Below are positions 37,951 to 46,365 of a stretch of DNA of 64,000 bases, piece after piece. Each line of letters begins with the position of its first letter. The stretch's first letter is position 1. The position numbers were made by a program, and so were the translations under genes. The notes below the pieces were generated by a model. The model worked only from the letters and a program-made list of their open reading frames with translations. It was not told the origin of the DNA and did no database searches. The stretch comes from Alphaproteobacteria bacterium (GTDB lineage: Bacteria > Pseudomonadota > Alphaproteobacteria > Micavibrionales > Micavibrionaceae). The stretch is from NCBI GenBank assembly GCA_002690045.1, contig NZDE01000005.1:1-64000 (forward strand). The letters run 5' to 3'.

Positions 37951-38898
37951 ATGCAGGAAGTCGATTATATCTGGAAAAATGGCGCAATTATCCCATGGGC
38001 GGAAGCAACCGTCCACCTTATGACACACGGCCTGCATTATGGCACAAGCTTCTTTGAGGGCATCCGCGTATATGAAACGCCCGAAGGCCCAGCGGTTTTC
38101 CGACTTAAAGAACATATTCAGCGCCTGCACGATACAGCCAAAATCTATGGCCTAAAGCTGCCCTATAGCGTTGAAGAGATTATCGACGCATGCTGCGAAG
38201 TTATTACAAAGAACAATCTAAAATCAGCCTATATTCGTCCCATCGCCTATGTTGGTTATGGCAGCATGCTCGTAGCGCCCAAAGAATGCACAATAGACCT
38301 TGCCATCGCCGCCTTCCCTTGGGGAGCGTATCTAGGCGAAGAAGGCCTGAATAACGGTATTGATGTTTGCGTATCTAGCTGGAATCGCGCTGCACCCAAC
38401 ACTATCCCCACCCTTGCAAAGGCAGGCGGCAACTACCTTTCTGGCTTCTTAATATGCAGCGAAGCACATGAGCGAGGGTTTGATGAGGGTATAGGCCTTA
38501 CTGTAGAAGGAAAATTAAGCGAAGGCGCGGGCGAAAACCTGTTCCTGATTAAAGACGGCGTGATTTATACACCTGATAGCAGCTCTTCCATTTTATCTGG
38601 CATCACCCGTAACACGATCATCACTCTTGCAAAAGAAATGGGCTATGAAGTTCGCGAACAGGCAATAAGCCGCGAAGCACTTTATTTAGCCGATGAAATT
38701 TTCTTTACGGGCACAGCTGCCGAGGTCACACCAGTGCGTTCAGTAGACAAGAAAACCATTGGATCAGGCACAGTTGGCCCAATTACAAAAAATATCCAGA
38801 ATAGCTTCTTCGGCCTATTTAATGGCACAACAACAGGGCATGAAGCATGGCTTCATATCATTAACGCGTCCAGCGACTCAACGAGAAAATCTGCATGA
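37951..38898 (+). CDS. ilvE: branched-chain amino acid aminotransferase
   Basis: 315 residues, class IV PLP aminotransferase. It interconverts leucine, isoleucine and valine with their 2-oxoacids. Characteristic blocks are WAEATVHLMTHGLHYGTSFF at the start, the PLP lysine in PTLAKAGGNYLSGF (about residue 157) and LSEGAGENLFLIKDGV with SSSILSGITRNTIITLA later. GAGG lies about 8 bases before the ATG. A weak promoter guess is TTGCCC-N17-TATTAC just upstream. Next to the leucine operon it supplies the entry step of catabolism, though a biosynthetic role is equally possible. Confidence 0.93.
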   Translation: MQEVDYIWKNGAIIPWAEATVHLMTHGLHYGTSFFEGIRVYETPEGPAVFRLKEHIQRLHDTAKIYGLKLPYSVEEIIDACCEVITKNNLKSAYIRPIAYVGYGSMLVAPKECTIDLAIAAFPWGAYLGEEGLNNGIDVCVSSWNRAAPNTIPTLAKAGGNYLSGFLICSEAHERGFDEGIGLTVEGKLSEGAGENLFLIKDGVIYTPDSSSSILSGITRNTIITLAKEMGYEVREQAISREALYLADEIFFTGTAAEVTPVRSVDKKTIGSGTVGPITKNIQNSFFGLFNGTTTGHEAWLHIINASSDSTRKSA

Positions 38899-38995
38899 AG
38901 CAACACCAACAGTTGATGCAAACCATTCTTTAGTATAGAATCATAAATATGGTTGGCATAACAATAACAATATAATAGAGGGCAATCGAAAAAAA

Positions 38996-39325
38996 ATGGA
39001 CGTGACTAAAATAGATACTGCGTTAGAGAGATTCGGTGCAAAGACGGACACCTTTACACAGATCGTCTATAAAGACCTGAATAAATATGCAAAAGAGATG
39101 GAAGCCGCGTTCGAAGAAAACAACGCTGAGAGCCTTCATATTGCAGCCCACTCCTCCAAGTCCATATATTCTTTGATAGAAGCTGATGGTGCATTAGAAA
39201 TCGTGAAGCTTATAGAGCAGAGCTCTTATAATGGCGACATCGCCGCTTGTAAATCGCTATATAAACGACTACACCCGCTATATATCCGCGTTAACGACCA
39301 CCTCAAGAAGCGCCTCGGTGAATGA
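38996..39325 (+). CDS. histidine phosphotransfer (HPt) domain protein
   Basis: 109 residues, one HPt four-helix bundle. The phosphorylatable histidine is H52 in LHIAAHSSKSIYSLIEADGA, matching the family pattern AHxxKGxxxxxGA, with Lys in place and Ser replacing Gly after it. Such proteins relay phosphate between a hybrid kinase and a response regulator. The receiver protein at 41139-41984 is the nearest candidate partner. No kinase is in the window. It ends 2 bp from the convergent gene at 39328. Confidence 0.75.
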   Translation: MDVTKIDTALERFGAKTDTFTQIVYKDLNKYAKEMEAAFEENNAESLHIAAHSSKSIYSLIEADGALEIVKLIEQSSYNGDIAACKSLYKRLHPLYIRVNDHLKKRLGE

Positions 39326-39327
39326 TT

Positions 39328-40554
39328 TTATGTCTGCTCAGCGGAGCTAGAATCCGCACCTTCCGTCATAAACTTATATGGCTTTGGACAGCGTAATTTA
39401 GGTGTAAAGACCAAAGGGCCTGACAGGAATGTATAGCCCATCGCTTTACAATAAATTAAGAACGCGTTCCCTGGCACATTCTTAATCATAGTCTTCGCGC
39501 CCATAGCACGATAAGTTTTAACATACTTTTTCATTAGCGCCAGTATTTGCTCTTTAGGCAATTTAACTTCATTAAAGTTAAAACTATAACAAAAAGGCTT
39601 AAAACCATATTTACTAAAATCTGGACACGACAAAATGCCTGTCTCAATAACTAGTGAGCGACACTGTTCATTTATAGTCGTTAAAAGTTCAACTAACTTC
39701 GGTGGCACCTTATCACCACGCAACCCTCTAATCTCTATAACCAATAAGCTGCGCACACTCTCAGGCATCTTTCTTAAACTGAGCAGAATAAATTCCTTCA
39801 CACACTCCTCTGTAAAAACCTTAATATCCAAAGGAACCATTACCAAAGCGCGCTGCCCTTCTTTTGCCATTCTGCGAATTTCAACATGCGCTGCATTTAA
39901 TTGCGCCATTGCGTTCCGCATAGCATCTTCCGATGTACGCGCTGCGATACCTTTTGGGTTCACATCTAAAATTGCACCAATAACCATGGAATTTTCTGCA
40001 TTGAACACCGAATTATAAGCAAATCTATATTCCCCCAGAAGCTTTTTCACATCTTGCGGCAACTCATCCTTAACCGAGAAATTTTGCGTTGCGCGTTCTG
40101 CCCAAATTCGCACCTCCTCTATTTTCGGGGTACGTCGTAAACCTTCCTTCAAAACACGCATCAAATTCTCGTCTGGCGCATCTTTACCTGCCTTCATATC
40201 CGCGACATCATGCGCAGCAACGCTCTCACCGCCACCAGAAACATGCACCTTCAACGCATTAAGTAAATCTTGTTCAAGGCGCTCAATTTTTAACTTTGCC
40301 GCAGCTTCTGGCAAATTTTCATGATGAACATAGATTATTGCATCATCCTGATCCAGATAGTACTTTCCTTGGAAACTTTTACAGTGCTCTTCGGTAGGAC
40401 GCCTCCATATCGACTGGATAGACCTTGGAATCTTCTTGCTCTGCACAAATGAATCCGGAAAGACATCTGGCAAGGAAAGAGGTAAAAAACTTTTACTCTT
40501 TTGTAATTTTAAATAATTGTCTTTTGTAACTTCATAAACGCCCATATTCGTCAT
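39328..40554 (-). CDS. unknown protein resembling a degenerate EAL domain
   Basis: About 408 residues from the ATG at 40552-40554, preferred to one 30 bases upstream because AAAGGT precedes it. The second half (about 220-395) follows the strand/helix rhythm of EAL phosphodiesterases: ALVMVPLDIKVF, RSLLVIEIRGLRG, CRSLVIETG, then AKTMIKNVPGNAFLIYCKAM and GYTFLSGPLVFTP near the end. The E-A-L and metal-binding motifs themselves are absent, so it would not hydrolyse c-di-GMP. The first half is helical with no recognised motif. No signal peptide. A 20-bp TetR-like palindrome lies 30 bp upstream of the start. The fold assignment is my inference. Confidence 0.5.
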   Translation of the reverse strand: MTNMGVYEVTKDNYLKLQKSKSFLPLSLPDVFPDSFVQSKKIPRSIQSIWRRPTEEHCKSFQGKYYLDQDDAIIYVHHENLPEAAAKLKIERLEQDLLNALKVHVSGGGESVAAHDVADMKAGKDAPDENLMRVLKEGLRRTPKIEEVRIWAERATQNFSVKDELPQDVKKLLGEYRFAYNSVFNAENSMVIGAILDVNPKGIAARTSEDAMRNAMAQLNAAHVEIRRMAKEGQRALVMVPLDIKVFTEECVKEFILLSLRKMPESVRSLLVIEIRGLRGDKVPPKLVELLTTINEQCRSLVIETGILSCPDFSKYGFKPFCYSFNFNEVKLPKEQILALMKKYVKTYRAMGAKTMIKNVPGNAFLIYCKAMGYTFLSGPLVFTPKLRCPKPYKFMTEGADSSSAEQT

Positions 40555-40583
40555 AATAATACCTTTAAAAAAATACCCGAACA

Positions 40584-40603
40584 TACAAACCGTTCGGTAT
40601 GTA
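40584..40603. promoter_or_regulatory. TetR-type palindromic operator
   Basis: TACAaACCGttCGGTaTGTA, where capitals mark a perfect dyad (16 bases pair, with a 2-base centre and one mismatched pair). The size and the ACCG-N2-CGGT core are like operators of TetR-family repressors. It lies 30 bp upstream of the chosen start of the EAL-like gene and 55 bp from the unknown gene at 40659. No TetR gene is in the window. Confidence 0.55.
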
Positions 40604-40658
40604 ATTAATTTTATGCCTTATAGGTTAATTAAAAGTTAAAATACAACCCTTAAGTTAG

Positions 40659-41069
40659 TTAACGCTGCACAAAAGATAAAGAATCAAACAAATCCGCGTG
40701 ATGCGCAATAACAAATTCGCGCCCGTTTGAAGCCTCTTCATAGTCGTCCAATTTTTGCCGCGCGAGAAAACGCGTATGCTTTATGAATTGCATTGTCGGT
40801 GTTATTTTATGCGCGCCTTCAAACATCCCAGAAAGCCACAACTCGACCTTACTATCAGCCGCACCCACTGGCCAACCATGCTTTTCTGCTAATACATTAA
40901 ATATATCGCGTTTTTGCGCTTCACGCTTATCATCATCCAATGAAGTCAAGTAATCCGAGATATCGGCAAGGCCATGCCAGAACATCAGTTCATCGCCGCT
41001 GCAATCTGCATTAAAGAAAAGCGGCCTTACTGCAACACGTCGAAAAATGCGTTTCAATGATAAAAACAT
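40659..41069 (-). CDS. hypothetical protein, 136 aa
   Basis: No family recognised. It starts with a basic segment (MFLSLKRIFRRVAVRPLFF) that could be membrane-associated but is too short and charged for a clear transmembrane helix. The rest is mixed helix with several aromatic residues. It lies in the signalling group, 70 bp after the receiver-domain gene and on the same strand. Its ATG is preceded by GGGGAGGA, a strong ribosome site that supports it being real. Confidence 0.55.
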   Translation of the reverse strand: MFLSLKRIFRRVAVRPLFFNADCSGDELMFWHGLADISDYLTSLDDDKREAQKRDIFNVLAEKHGWPVGAADSKVELWLSGMFEGAHKITPTMQFIKHTRFLARQKLDDYEEASNGREFVIAHHADLFDSLSFVQR

Positions 41070-41138
41070 TATGTCCTCCCCTAATTGCGAACACTATAGA
41101 ACATGATGCGTGCAATTCAAAGGATATTTAAATTTTCT

Positions 41139-41984
41139 TTATGCGCATTCCCGCTGTGATTGATTTATAAAACGGAAAAGATCATCAGGCGAGAACGGCT
41201 TTGCAATAAAACCTTTTGCGCCAGAGTGTGCGGCCCTCTGCTGATTAGCTGCATTGGTGTCTCCAGAAATAATAACGACATAGGCCTGTGGATCAAGCTG
41301 AAAGATTTTGGTTAAGAAGTCAAACCCCGATACCGATGGCATATTAATGTCCAGAAAAATGATATCTGGCGCATATTTCGCATATTTCTTGAATCCATCC
41401 AACGCATCATGCGCCTGAATGACTGTATGCGTTTTACCTACTGCGCAATTGATAAGGTTGGTTGCAAAGGGATCATCATCAATAACAAGAACAACATTAT
41501 CTTTTCTTGATTGACGCAGCTTATCAATAACGGTGTGAAGGTTAGATGATATTTCAACGCCCATAAAACGGTCGCGCTTTGATATATGTGATATTTTTCC
41601 CACTTGCAGGGCAGCGCCACCTTTACTTTTCTCTATGTAACGAGACACAAGCTCTTCTACACATTCACCGTTTTGAGGTAATTTATAGAAATTTCTTTCC
41701 ACAGGACTATGCAGCCCAAAATGTCGCAAGATTTTAAAAACATGATGGTTTGTCATTTTTTCCGAAAACACAAGGACATCCTTATTGGCAAAATAAAACA
41801 CCAGTGATTTTGGGTCTTCCAATATTTGTCTAAAGTAAGAGCTCAACTCAGCTCGCGTTTTTTCACGAATTTCAGTCGCTTCAGATAATCGTATAAAAGC
41901 CACATGCGTATATATGGTGTGTTTAGTATATGTGCGCACATAATTTAACGCTTTTTCTTCTGCTTTATCTACAAAAAACCGCAT
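41139..41984 (-). CDS. response regulator with N-terminal sensor-like region and C-terminal receiver domain
   Basis: 281 residues. The receiver domain occupies about 163-278: acidic pocket VLVIDDDPFA (D169-D171), phosphoacceptor D212 in FLDINMPSVSGFDFL, S240 in IISGD and K262 in GAKGFIAKPFSPDD. All key residues are present, so it should be phosphorylatable. The N-terminal 150 residues are not recognised; they look alpha/beta (SLVFYFANKDVLVFSEK) and contain no DNA-binding motif. Unusually, the receiver is at the C-terminus. The HPt protein at 38996 could be its phosphodonor. Confidence 0.85.
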   Translation of the reverse strand: MRFFVDKAEEKALNYVRTYTKHTIYTHVAFIRLSEATEIREKTRAELSSYFRQILEDPKSLVFYFANKDVLVFSEKMTNHHVFKILRHFGLHSPVERNFYKLPQNGECVEELVSRYIEKSKGGAALQVGKISHISKRDRFMGVEISSNLHTVIDKLRQSRKDNVVLVIDDDPFATNLINCAVGKTHTVIQAHDALDGFKKYAKYAPDIIFLDINMPSVSGFDFLTKIFQLDPQAYVVIISGDTNAANQQRAAHSGAKGFIAKPFSPDDLFRFINQSQRECA

Positions 41985-42197
41985 CTTAAACTCCTCTCAG
42001 CTCATCACTACAAAATAATAATGCAACACGCATGCCATTTACATAATAAAAATATATTGTTCATTATTAGCAGGTTAACAAGCTTCCATCACATCAATCT
42101 TTCCTCAAAAGTGGCGCGCACGTTTCATTTTGCAACCTTTAGTAAAAATTAAATAAAAATTTCGTTAAACCTAATACAGTTAACGGCTTCTTTACTA

Positions 42198-42232
42198 TTG
42201 ACATGCCATGATAAAAAGATACCATTTGGTAT
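42198..42232 (+). promoter_or_regulatory. promoter overlapped by a 14-bp palindrome
   Basis: A consensus -35 TTGACA (42198-42203), a 16-base spacer and a -10 TACCAT (42220-42225). The -10 is buried in the perfect palindrome ATACCA-TT-TGGTAT (42219-42232), a likely operator. Transcription would start near 42233, upstream of the ATG at 42268. That makes the earlier ATG at 42208 unusable. Confidence 0.5.
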
Positions 42233-42267
42233 GTTCGTGTAAAAAACATATAGAAAGCCATTTAAAC

Positions 42268-42522
42268 ATGCAAAGCGACGCATCTTCATCAGCGTTAAGC
42301 CTTAAGTTTCGTCACCACAAAGAACGAGCACATCGCCTTAAAGCAATCATTTTCGCAGTGAGCATTGTTTTTGTCTTGGCTTATTTCACATTCACCATTT
42401 ACACCCATAGCGGTCCTATCGTGCTCGGTACAGAAATGAATGGTAACGGGCAAGTTGAGTATATGTGCATTGGCCGCAGCTGCGAAGATTTGGGCGCAAA
42501 TTTCTCATGGAAAGATCAATGA
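42268..42522 (+). CDS. small single-pass membrane protein, 84 aa
   Basis: No family recognised. A basic cytosolic part (to about residue 24, RHHKERAHRLK) is followed by one membrane helix (AIIFAVSIVFVLAYFTFTIY, about 26-45). A periplasmic tail of about 38 residues carries two cysteines (MCIGRSCEDLG). The start at 42268 is chosen because the promoter/palindrome upstream places the transcript start near 42233. An in-frame ATG at 42208 would lie within that promoter. It stands 81 bp before cysD with no sign of coupling. Confidence 0.5.
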   Translation: MQSDASSSALSLKFRHHKERAHRLKAIIFAVSIVFVLAYFTFTIYTHSGPIVLGTEMNGNGQVEYMCIGRSCEDLGANFSWKDQ

Positions 42523-42603
42523 TTACGTGCCATATCGGTTGCGCTCACGTATTGTCATCGGCTAATATGATGTAATTTTTTATTACACACTACTAGTATC
42601 TCA

Positions 42604-43503
42604 ATGCACAAAACACCTTATTTAAAACATCTGGAAGACGAAGCCATCCACATTATGCGCGAAACTGTTGCGCAATGTGAGAAACCCGTTATGCTCTACT
42701 CTATCGGCAAAGACAGTTCGGTTTTACTCCATGTCGCATTAAAGGCTTTCGCACCTGCGCAGCTTCCCTTCCCGCTTCTACATATTGACACACGCTGGAA
42801 GTTTCAAGAAATGATTGCCTTCCGCGATGCTGTTGCAAAGAAATATGATTTAAACCTACTCACCCACACCAACCCTGACGGACTTGCCGAAAACATTAAT
42901 CCGTTCGATCACGCATCAAACTATACAGATATCATGAAAACCGCTGCCTTACGTCAGGCGCTTGATATGCATGGCTTTGATGCCGCTTTTGGCGGCGCGC
43001 GCCGCGATGAAGAAAAATCCCGCGCAAAAGAGCGCATATTCTCCTTCCGCGATAAAAACCATCACTGGGACCCCAAAAACCAACGTCCAGAGCCCTGGAA
43101 TTTATACAATACGCGAAAAAACAAAGGTGAATCCATCCGTGTCTTCCCACTATCTAACTGGACAGAGCAAGATATTTGGGATTATATCGCGGCAGAAAAC
43201 ATTGAAATTGTTCCTCTTTATCTCGCAAAAGAACGTCCTGTTGTAGAACGCGACGGCATGACCATTATGGTTGACGATGAACGCCTCCCGCTAAAAGATG
43301 GCGAAGAACCGCAAATGCGTTCCGTCCGCTTCCGTACATTGGGGTGCTACCCCCTTACCGGTGCAGTGGCTTCTGAAGCCAGCACATTAGAAGAAATCAT
43401 CACAGAAATGAAAAGTGCCAAAGTATCAGAGCGCCAAGGCCGCGCCATAGATAAGGACTCCCAAGCCTCCATGGAGCGCAAAAAGCGTGAGGGGTATTTC
43501 TAA
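42604..43503 (+). CDS. cysD: sulfate adenylyltransferase subunit 2 (CysD)
   Basis: 299 residues (E. coli 302). It is the ATP-pyrophosphatase subunit that makes APS from sulfate and ATP. The PP-loop is [10 protein letters not shown] (33-42), and family blocks [38 protein letters not shown] and [20 protein letters not shown] are all present. Its stop overlaps the cysNC start by one base (TAATG), so the two subunits are translationally coupled. Confidence 0.96.
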   Translation: MHKTPYLKHLEDEAIHIMRETVAQCEKPVMLYSIGKDSSVLLHVALKAFAPAQLPFPLLHIDTRWKFQEMIAFRDAVAKKYDLNLLTHTNPDGLAENINPFDHASNYTDIMKTAALRQALDMHGFDAAFGGARRDEEKSRAKERIFSFRDKNHHWDPKNQRPEPWNLYNTRKNKGESIRVFPLSNWTEQDIWDYIAAENIEIVPLYLAKERPVVERDGMTIMVDDERLPLKDGEEPQMRSVRFRTLGCYPLTGAVASEASTLEEIITEMKSAKVSERQGRAIDKDSQASMERKKREGYF

Positions 43504-45374
43504 TGTTAGATAATGAAAACCCTCAAACAGACAGCGCAAGTTTACTTCAGTTCATCACCTGTGGCTCGGTAGATGATGGGAAATCCACACTGATAGGCCG
43601 CTTACTCTTTGAAACCGGACAAATTCCCGAAGACCACTTGCAAGCCCTTACTGAGGACAGCAAAAAGTTTGGCACAACAGGTGAAGAAATAGATTACGCC
43701 TTACTGATTGACGGCCTATCCGCAGAACGTGAGCAAGGCATCACAATTGATGTCGCCTATCGTTACTTTAGCCATAGTGGCCGCAAATTCATCGTCGCCA
43801 ACACGCCGGGACATGAACAATATACGCGTAACATGGCAACTGGTGCATCAAATGCTGACCTTGCCATTATTATGATTGATGCGCGCAAAGGTATGTTGCC
43901 GCAAACAAAACGCCACAGCTTTATAACCTCTATGGTCGGCGTCAAAAGTCTAATTGTCGCTATTAATAAAATGGATTTGGTCAATTTTGATGAAGCCGTA
44001 TACTTAAAAATTAAAGATGACTTCCTAAAAAATGCAAACGCATTAGATTTTGAAGATATAACCTTCATTCCATTATCTGCATTAAAAGGCGATAATATTG
44101 TCACGCCATCACCACGTACAAATTGGTATGATGGGCCGACGCTATTATCCCACTTAGTTGACGCACAAATCGCACAAAAAGCTGAGACACATGCTGCTTT
44201 TGCCATGCCTGTGCAGTGGGTTAACCGCCCTAATCTCGACTTTCGCGGCTATGCTGGTACAATCACCGCAGGACACATAAAGTCCGGCCAGAAAGTTATA
44301 GCCTTACCATCACGCAAAGAAGCCACTGTAAACTCCATAACCACAAGCGAAGGCACAAAAGACGAAGCCTTCTGCGGCGAAGCAGTGACCATCACATTAA
44401 ACGAAGAAATTGACCTTTCCCGTGGCGATGTCCTAACAGTTGCTGAAACCGAATGCGATGTTGCGGACATTTTAAAAACGCACATCTTATGGATGAATGC
44501 CGAACATTTAGTTGCCGGCAGACAGTATATATTCCAATCCGCCGCCTACAGCGCAAAGTCAACATTAAGTAAGCCAGATTACAAAGTCGACATTCACAAT
44601 TATGAACAACTGCCCTGCAAGACATTAGAACTAAATGAAATCGGCAGCTGTACATTATTCTTAGATCGCCCGCTAAGCTTCCAACCTTATAAAGATAACA
44701 GAACATTAGGATCATTTATTCTCATCAATCCAATCACGAATGAAACCGTGGCTATGGGGATGATTGATCATGATATGCGCCGCGCCCATAATATTTTTGA
44801 AGAAAATATGGCGATTGACCGCGCAAAACGATCTGAAATCAAAAACCAAAAACCTTGCGTAATTTGGATGACGGGTTTATCTGGCGCGGGCAAATCAACC
44901 ATCGCTAACGTTTTAGAACAGAAACTTTACAGCAAATATAAACACACCATAACGCTGGACGGTGACAATGTCCGTCACGGCCTAAATAAGGACCTCGGCT
45001 TTTCTGACACAGACCGCGCAGAAAATATTCGCCGTATTGCAGAAGTATCAAAGCTCATGTTAGATGCGGGCATGATTGCCATTGTGTCATTTATTTCACC
45101 GTTCCGCGCAGAACGCGATATGGCGCGCGATATAATTGGCACAGAGAATTTCATTGAAGCTTTTATCAATACACCGCTACAAGTCGCTGAAGAGCGCGAT
45201 GTTAAAGGCCTATATAAGAAGGCTCGTAGCGGCGAAATTCCGAACTTTACAGGGATTGGCAGCCCATATGAAGCACCGACTAACCCTGAGCTTGACCTAA
45301 AAACAGTAGAAAACAGCGCTGAAGACCTCGCCGATCAAATCATCGCTTATTTAGAAGAAAACGATTACCTTTAA
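43503..45374 (+). CDS. cysNC: bifunctional sulfate adenylyltransferase GTPase subunit/adenylylsulfate kinase (CysNC)
   Basis: 623 residues, in order GTPase (about 13-215), beta-barrel domains (to about 435) and APS kinase (about 450-620). The GTPase drives APS synthesis with CysD; the kinase makes PAPS. GTP motifs are GSVDDGKST (21-29), TPGHEQYTRN and NKMD (155-158). The G3 motif reads ANTPGHE, with N100 where DTPG is usual. The kinase part has GLSGAGKST (about 458), a DGDNVRHGLNKDLGF block and the FISPFRAERD segment. Fused CysNC (NodQ-like) is common in alphaproteobacteria. No PAPS reductase is nearby. Confidence 0.95.
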   Translation: MLDNENPQTDSASLLQFITCGSVDDGKSTLIGRLLFETGQIPEDHLQALTEDSKKFGTTGEEIDYALLIDGLSAEREQGITIDVAYRYFSHSGRKFIVANTPGHEQYTRNMATGASNADLAIIMIDARKGMLPQTKRHSFITSMVGVKSLIVAINKMDLVNFDEAVYLKIKDDFLKNANALDFEDITFIPLSALKGDNIVTPSPRTNWYDGPTLLSHLVDAQIAQKAETHAAFAMPVQWVNRPNLDFRGYAGTITAGHIKSGQKVIALPSRKEATVNSITTSEGTKDEAFCGEAVTITLNEEIDLSRGDVLTVAETECDVADILKTHILWMNAEHLVAGRQYIFQSAAYSAKSTLSKPDYKVDIHNYEQLPCKTLELNEIGSCTLFLDRPLSFQPYKDNRTLGSFILINPITNETVAMGMIDHDMRRAHNIFEENMAIDRAKRSEIKNQKPCVIWMTGLSGAGKSTIANVLEQKLYSKYKHTITLDGDNVRHGLNKDLGFSDTDRAENIRRIAEVSKLMLDAGMIAIVSFISPFRAERDMARDIIGTENFIEAFINTPLQVAEERDVKGLYKKARSGEIPNFTGIGSPYEAPTNPELDLKTVENSAEDLADQIIAYLEENDYL

Positions 45375-45377
45375 TAT

Positions 45378-45563
45378 TTAAAACGGCTTTGGATTCCAAA
45401 GCTCCTCTAATGGCGGCGTATATGGCTCTACCTCTTGCACGCTGACCTCTGAAGCAACCGCAGGCTGCATCACAATTTCAGGCGCGGCAAGTGCTTCGGC
45501 CATATCTGTTGTGTTTTCCGCCCACTCACGCCATTTGCGTGTCATTTCTGTTTCGTCGGACAT
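45378..45563 (-). CDS. small protein of unknown function, 61 aa
   Basis: No family recognised. The protein is acidic, with a helical N-terminal half (TRKWREWAENTTDMAEALAA) and a proline-rich C-terminus (EPYTPPLEELWNPKPF). A clear GGGAGG ribosome site 7-12 bases before the ATG, and an AT-rich dyad just upstream of that, argue that it is a real gene. It is convergent with cysNC, only 3 bp between the stops. Confidence 0.5.
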   Translation of the reverse strand: MSDETEMTRKWREWAENTTDMAEALAAPEIVMQPAVASEVSVQEVEPYTPPLEELWNPKPF

Positions 45564-45581
45564 TCATAACCTCCCTTAAAT

Positions 45582-45607
45582 TTTTATTCTAATAAAATAG
45601 AATAAAA
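45582..45607. repeat. AT-only inverted repeat upstream of the 61-codon gene
   Basis: TTTTATTCTA and TAGAATAAAA are perfect 10-base arms around the 6-base centre ATAAAA. It lies about 19 bp upstream of the small minus-strand gene and about 85 bp upstream of the rluA-type gene, within their shared promoter gap. It could be an operator or part of a promoter. Confidence 0.4.
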
Positions 45608-45692
45608 TTCCAAATATGTCTATTTTTTTATATTTTTATAAGGCGCGCTTTATGCTTGATCCCCACCACCATTTCCGCGTATAAACGCCTTC

Positions 45693-46361
45693 ATGGAAAC
45701 CACATTACGCAAAATAGGCTACGCACCACCGCTATCGCCATATATAGATATCTGCCATGAAGATGCAGATATCCTCATATGCAACAAGCCCAGCGGCCTC
45801 TTAAGTGTCCCAGGACGCGCCGAGAATATGAAAGACTGCCTTGAAACGCGCCTAAAAGAACAAGTTGGCGAGGTTTATACTGTCCACCGCCTAGATATGG
45901 AGACATCTGGCCTAATCGTTTATGCGCGTAATGCTGAAATGCAAAAAGCTTTGAACAAAATTTTTATGGACCGTAAAGTCGATAAAGAATATATCGCCGA
46001 TATTTATGGTGAAGCCCCAGGTAGTCATGGCACAATTGACTTGCCCCTAATATGTGATTGGCCAAACCGCCCTAAACAAATGGTTGATTATACAATTGGC
46101 AAGCCTGCCATCACACATTGGACGCTCCTCAGCGCAAAGAACAACACATCACGCATCCTACTAAAACCAATCACAGGGCGCTCACACCAACTGCGCGTAC
46201 ATATGCAAGCCTTAGGGCATCCTATTTTAGGTGACAGCCTTTATGCCCCTGACGAAGCATACACTCCATATTCGCGCTTACATTTGCATGCCGCGAACTT
46301 ATGCTTTATTCATCCAAAAACAGGAAATAAAATTGACGTCGTTTCAGAAAGCCCCTTTTGA
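45693..46361 (+). CDS. rluA: RluA-family RNA pseudouridine synthase
   Basis: 222 residues, close to E. coli RluA (219), and like it without an S4 domain. It isomerises uridine to pseudouridine in 23S rRNA and, if it is a true RluA, also in some tRNAs. The catalytic aspartate is D68 in TVHRLDMETSGLIVYARN. Other family blocks are NKPSGLLSVPGR near residue 31 and PITGRSHQLRVHMQALGHPI, then LGDSLY. The exact substrate (RluA against RluC/D-like) rests on length and domain content. Confidence 0.87.
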   Translation: METTLRKIGYAPPLSPYIDICHEDADILICNKPSGLLSVPGRAENMKDCLETRLKEQVGEVYTVHRLDMETSGLIVYARNAEMQKALNKIFMDRKVDKEYIADIYGEAPGSHGTIDLPLICDWPNRPKQMVDYTIGKPAITHWTLLSAKNNTSRILLKPITGRSHQLRVHMQALGHPILGDSLYAPDEAYTPYSRLHLHAANLCFIHPKTGNKIDVVSESPF

Positions 46362-46365
46362 TATC

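Noticed and set aside
42208-42267. Longer start for the small membrane protein
   Set aside because: It would begin inside the TTGACA/palindrome promoter, before the expected transcript start.
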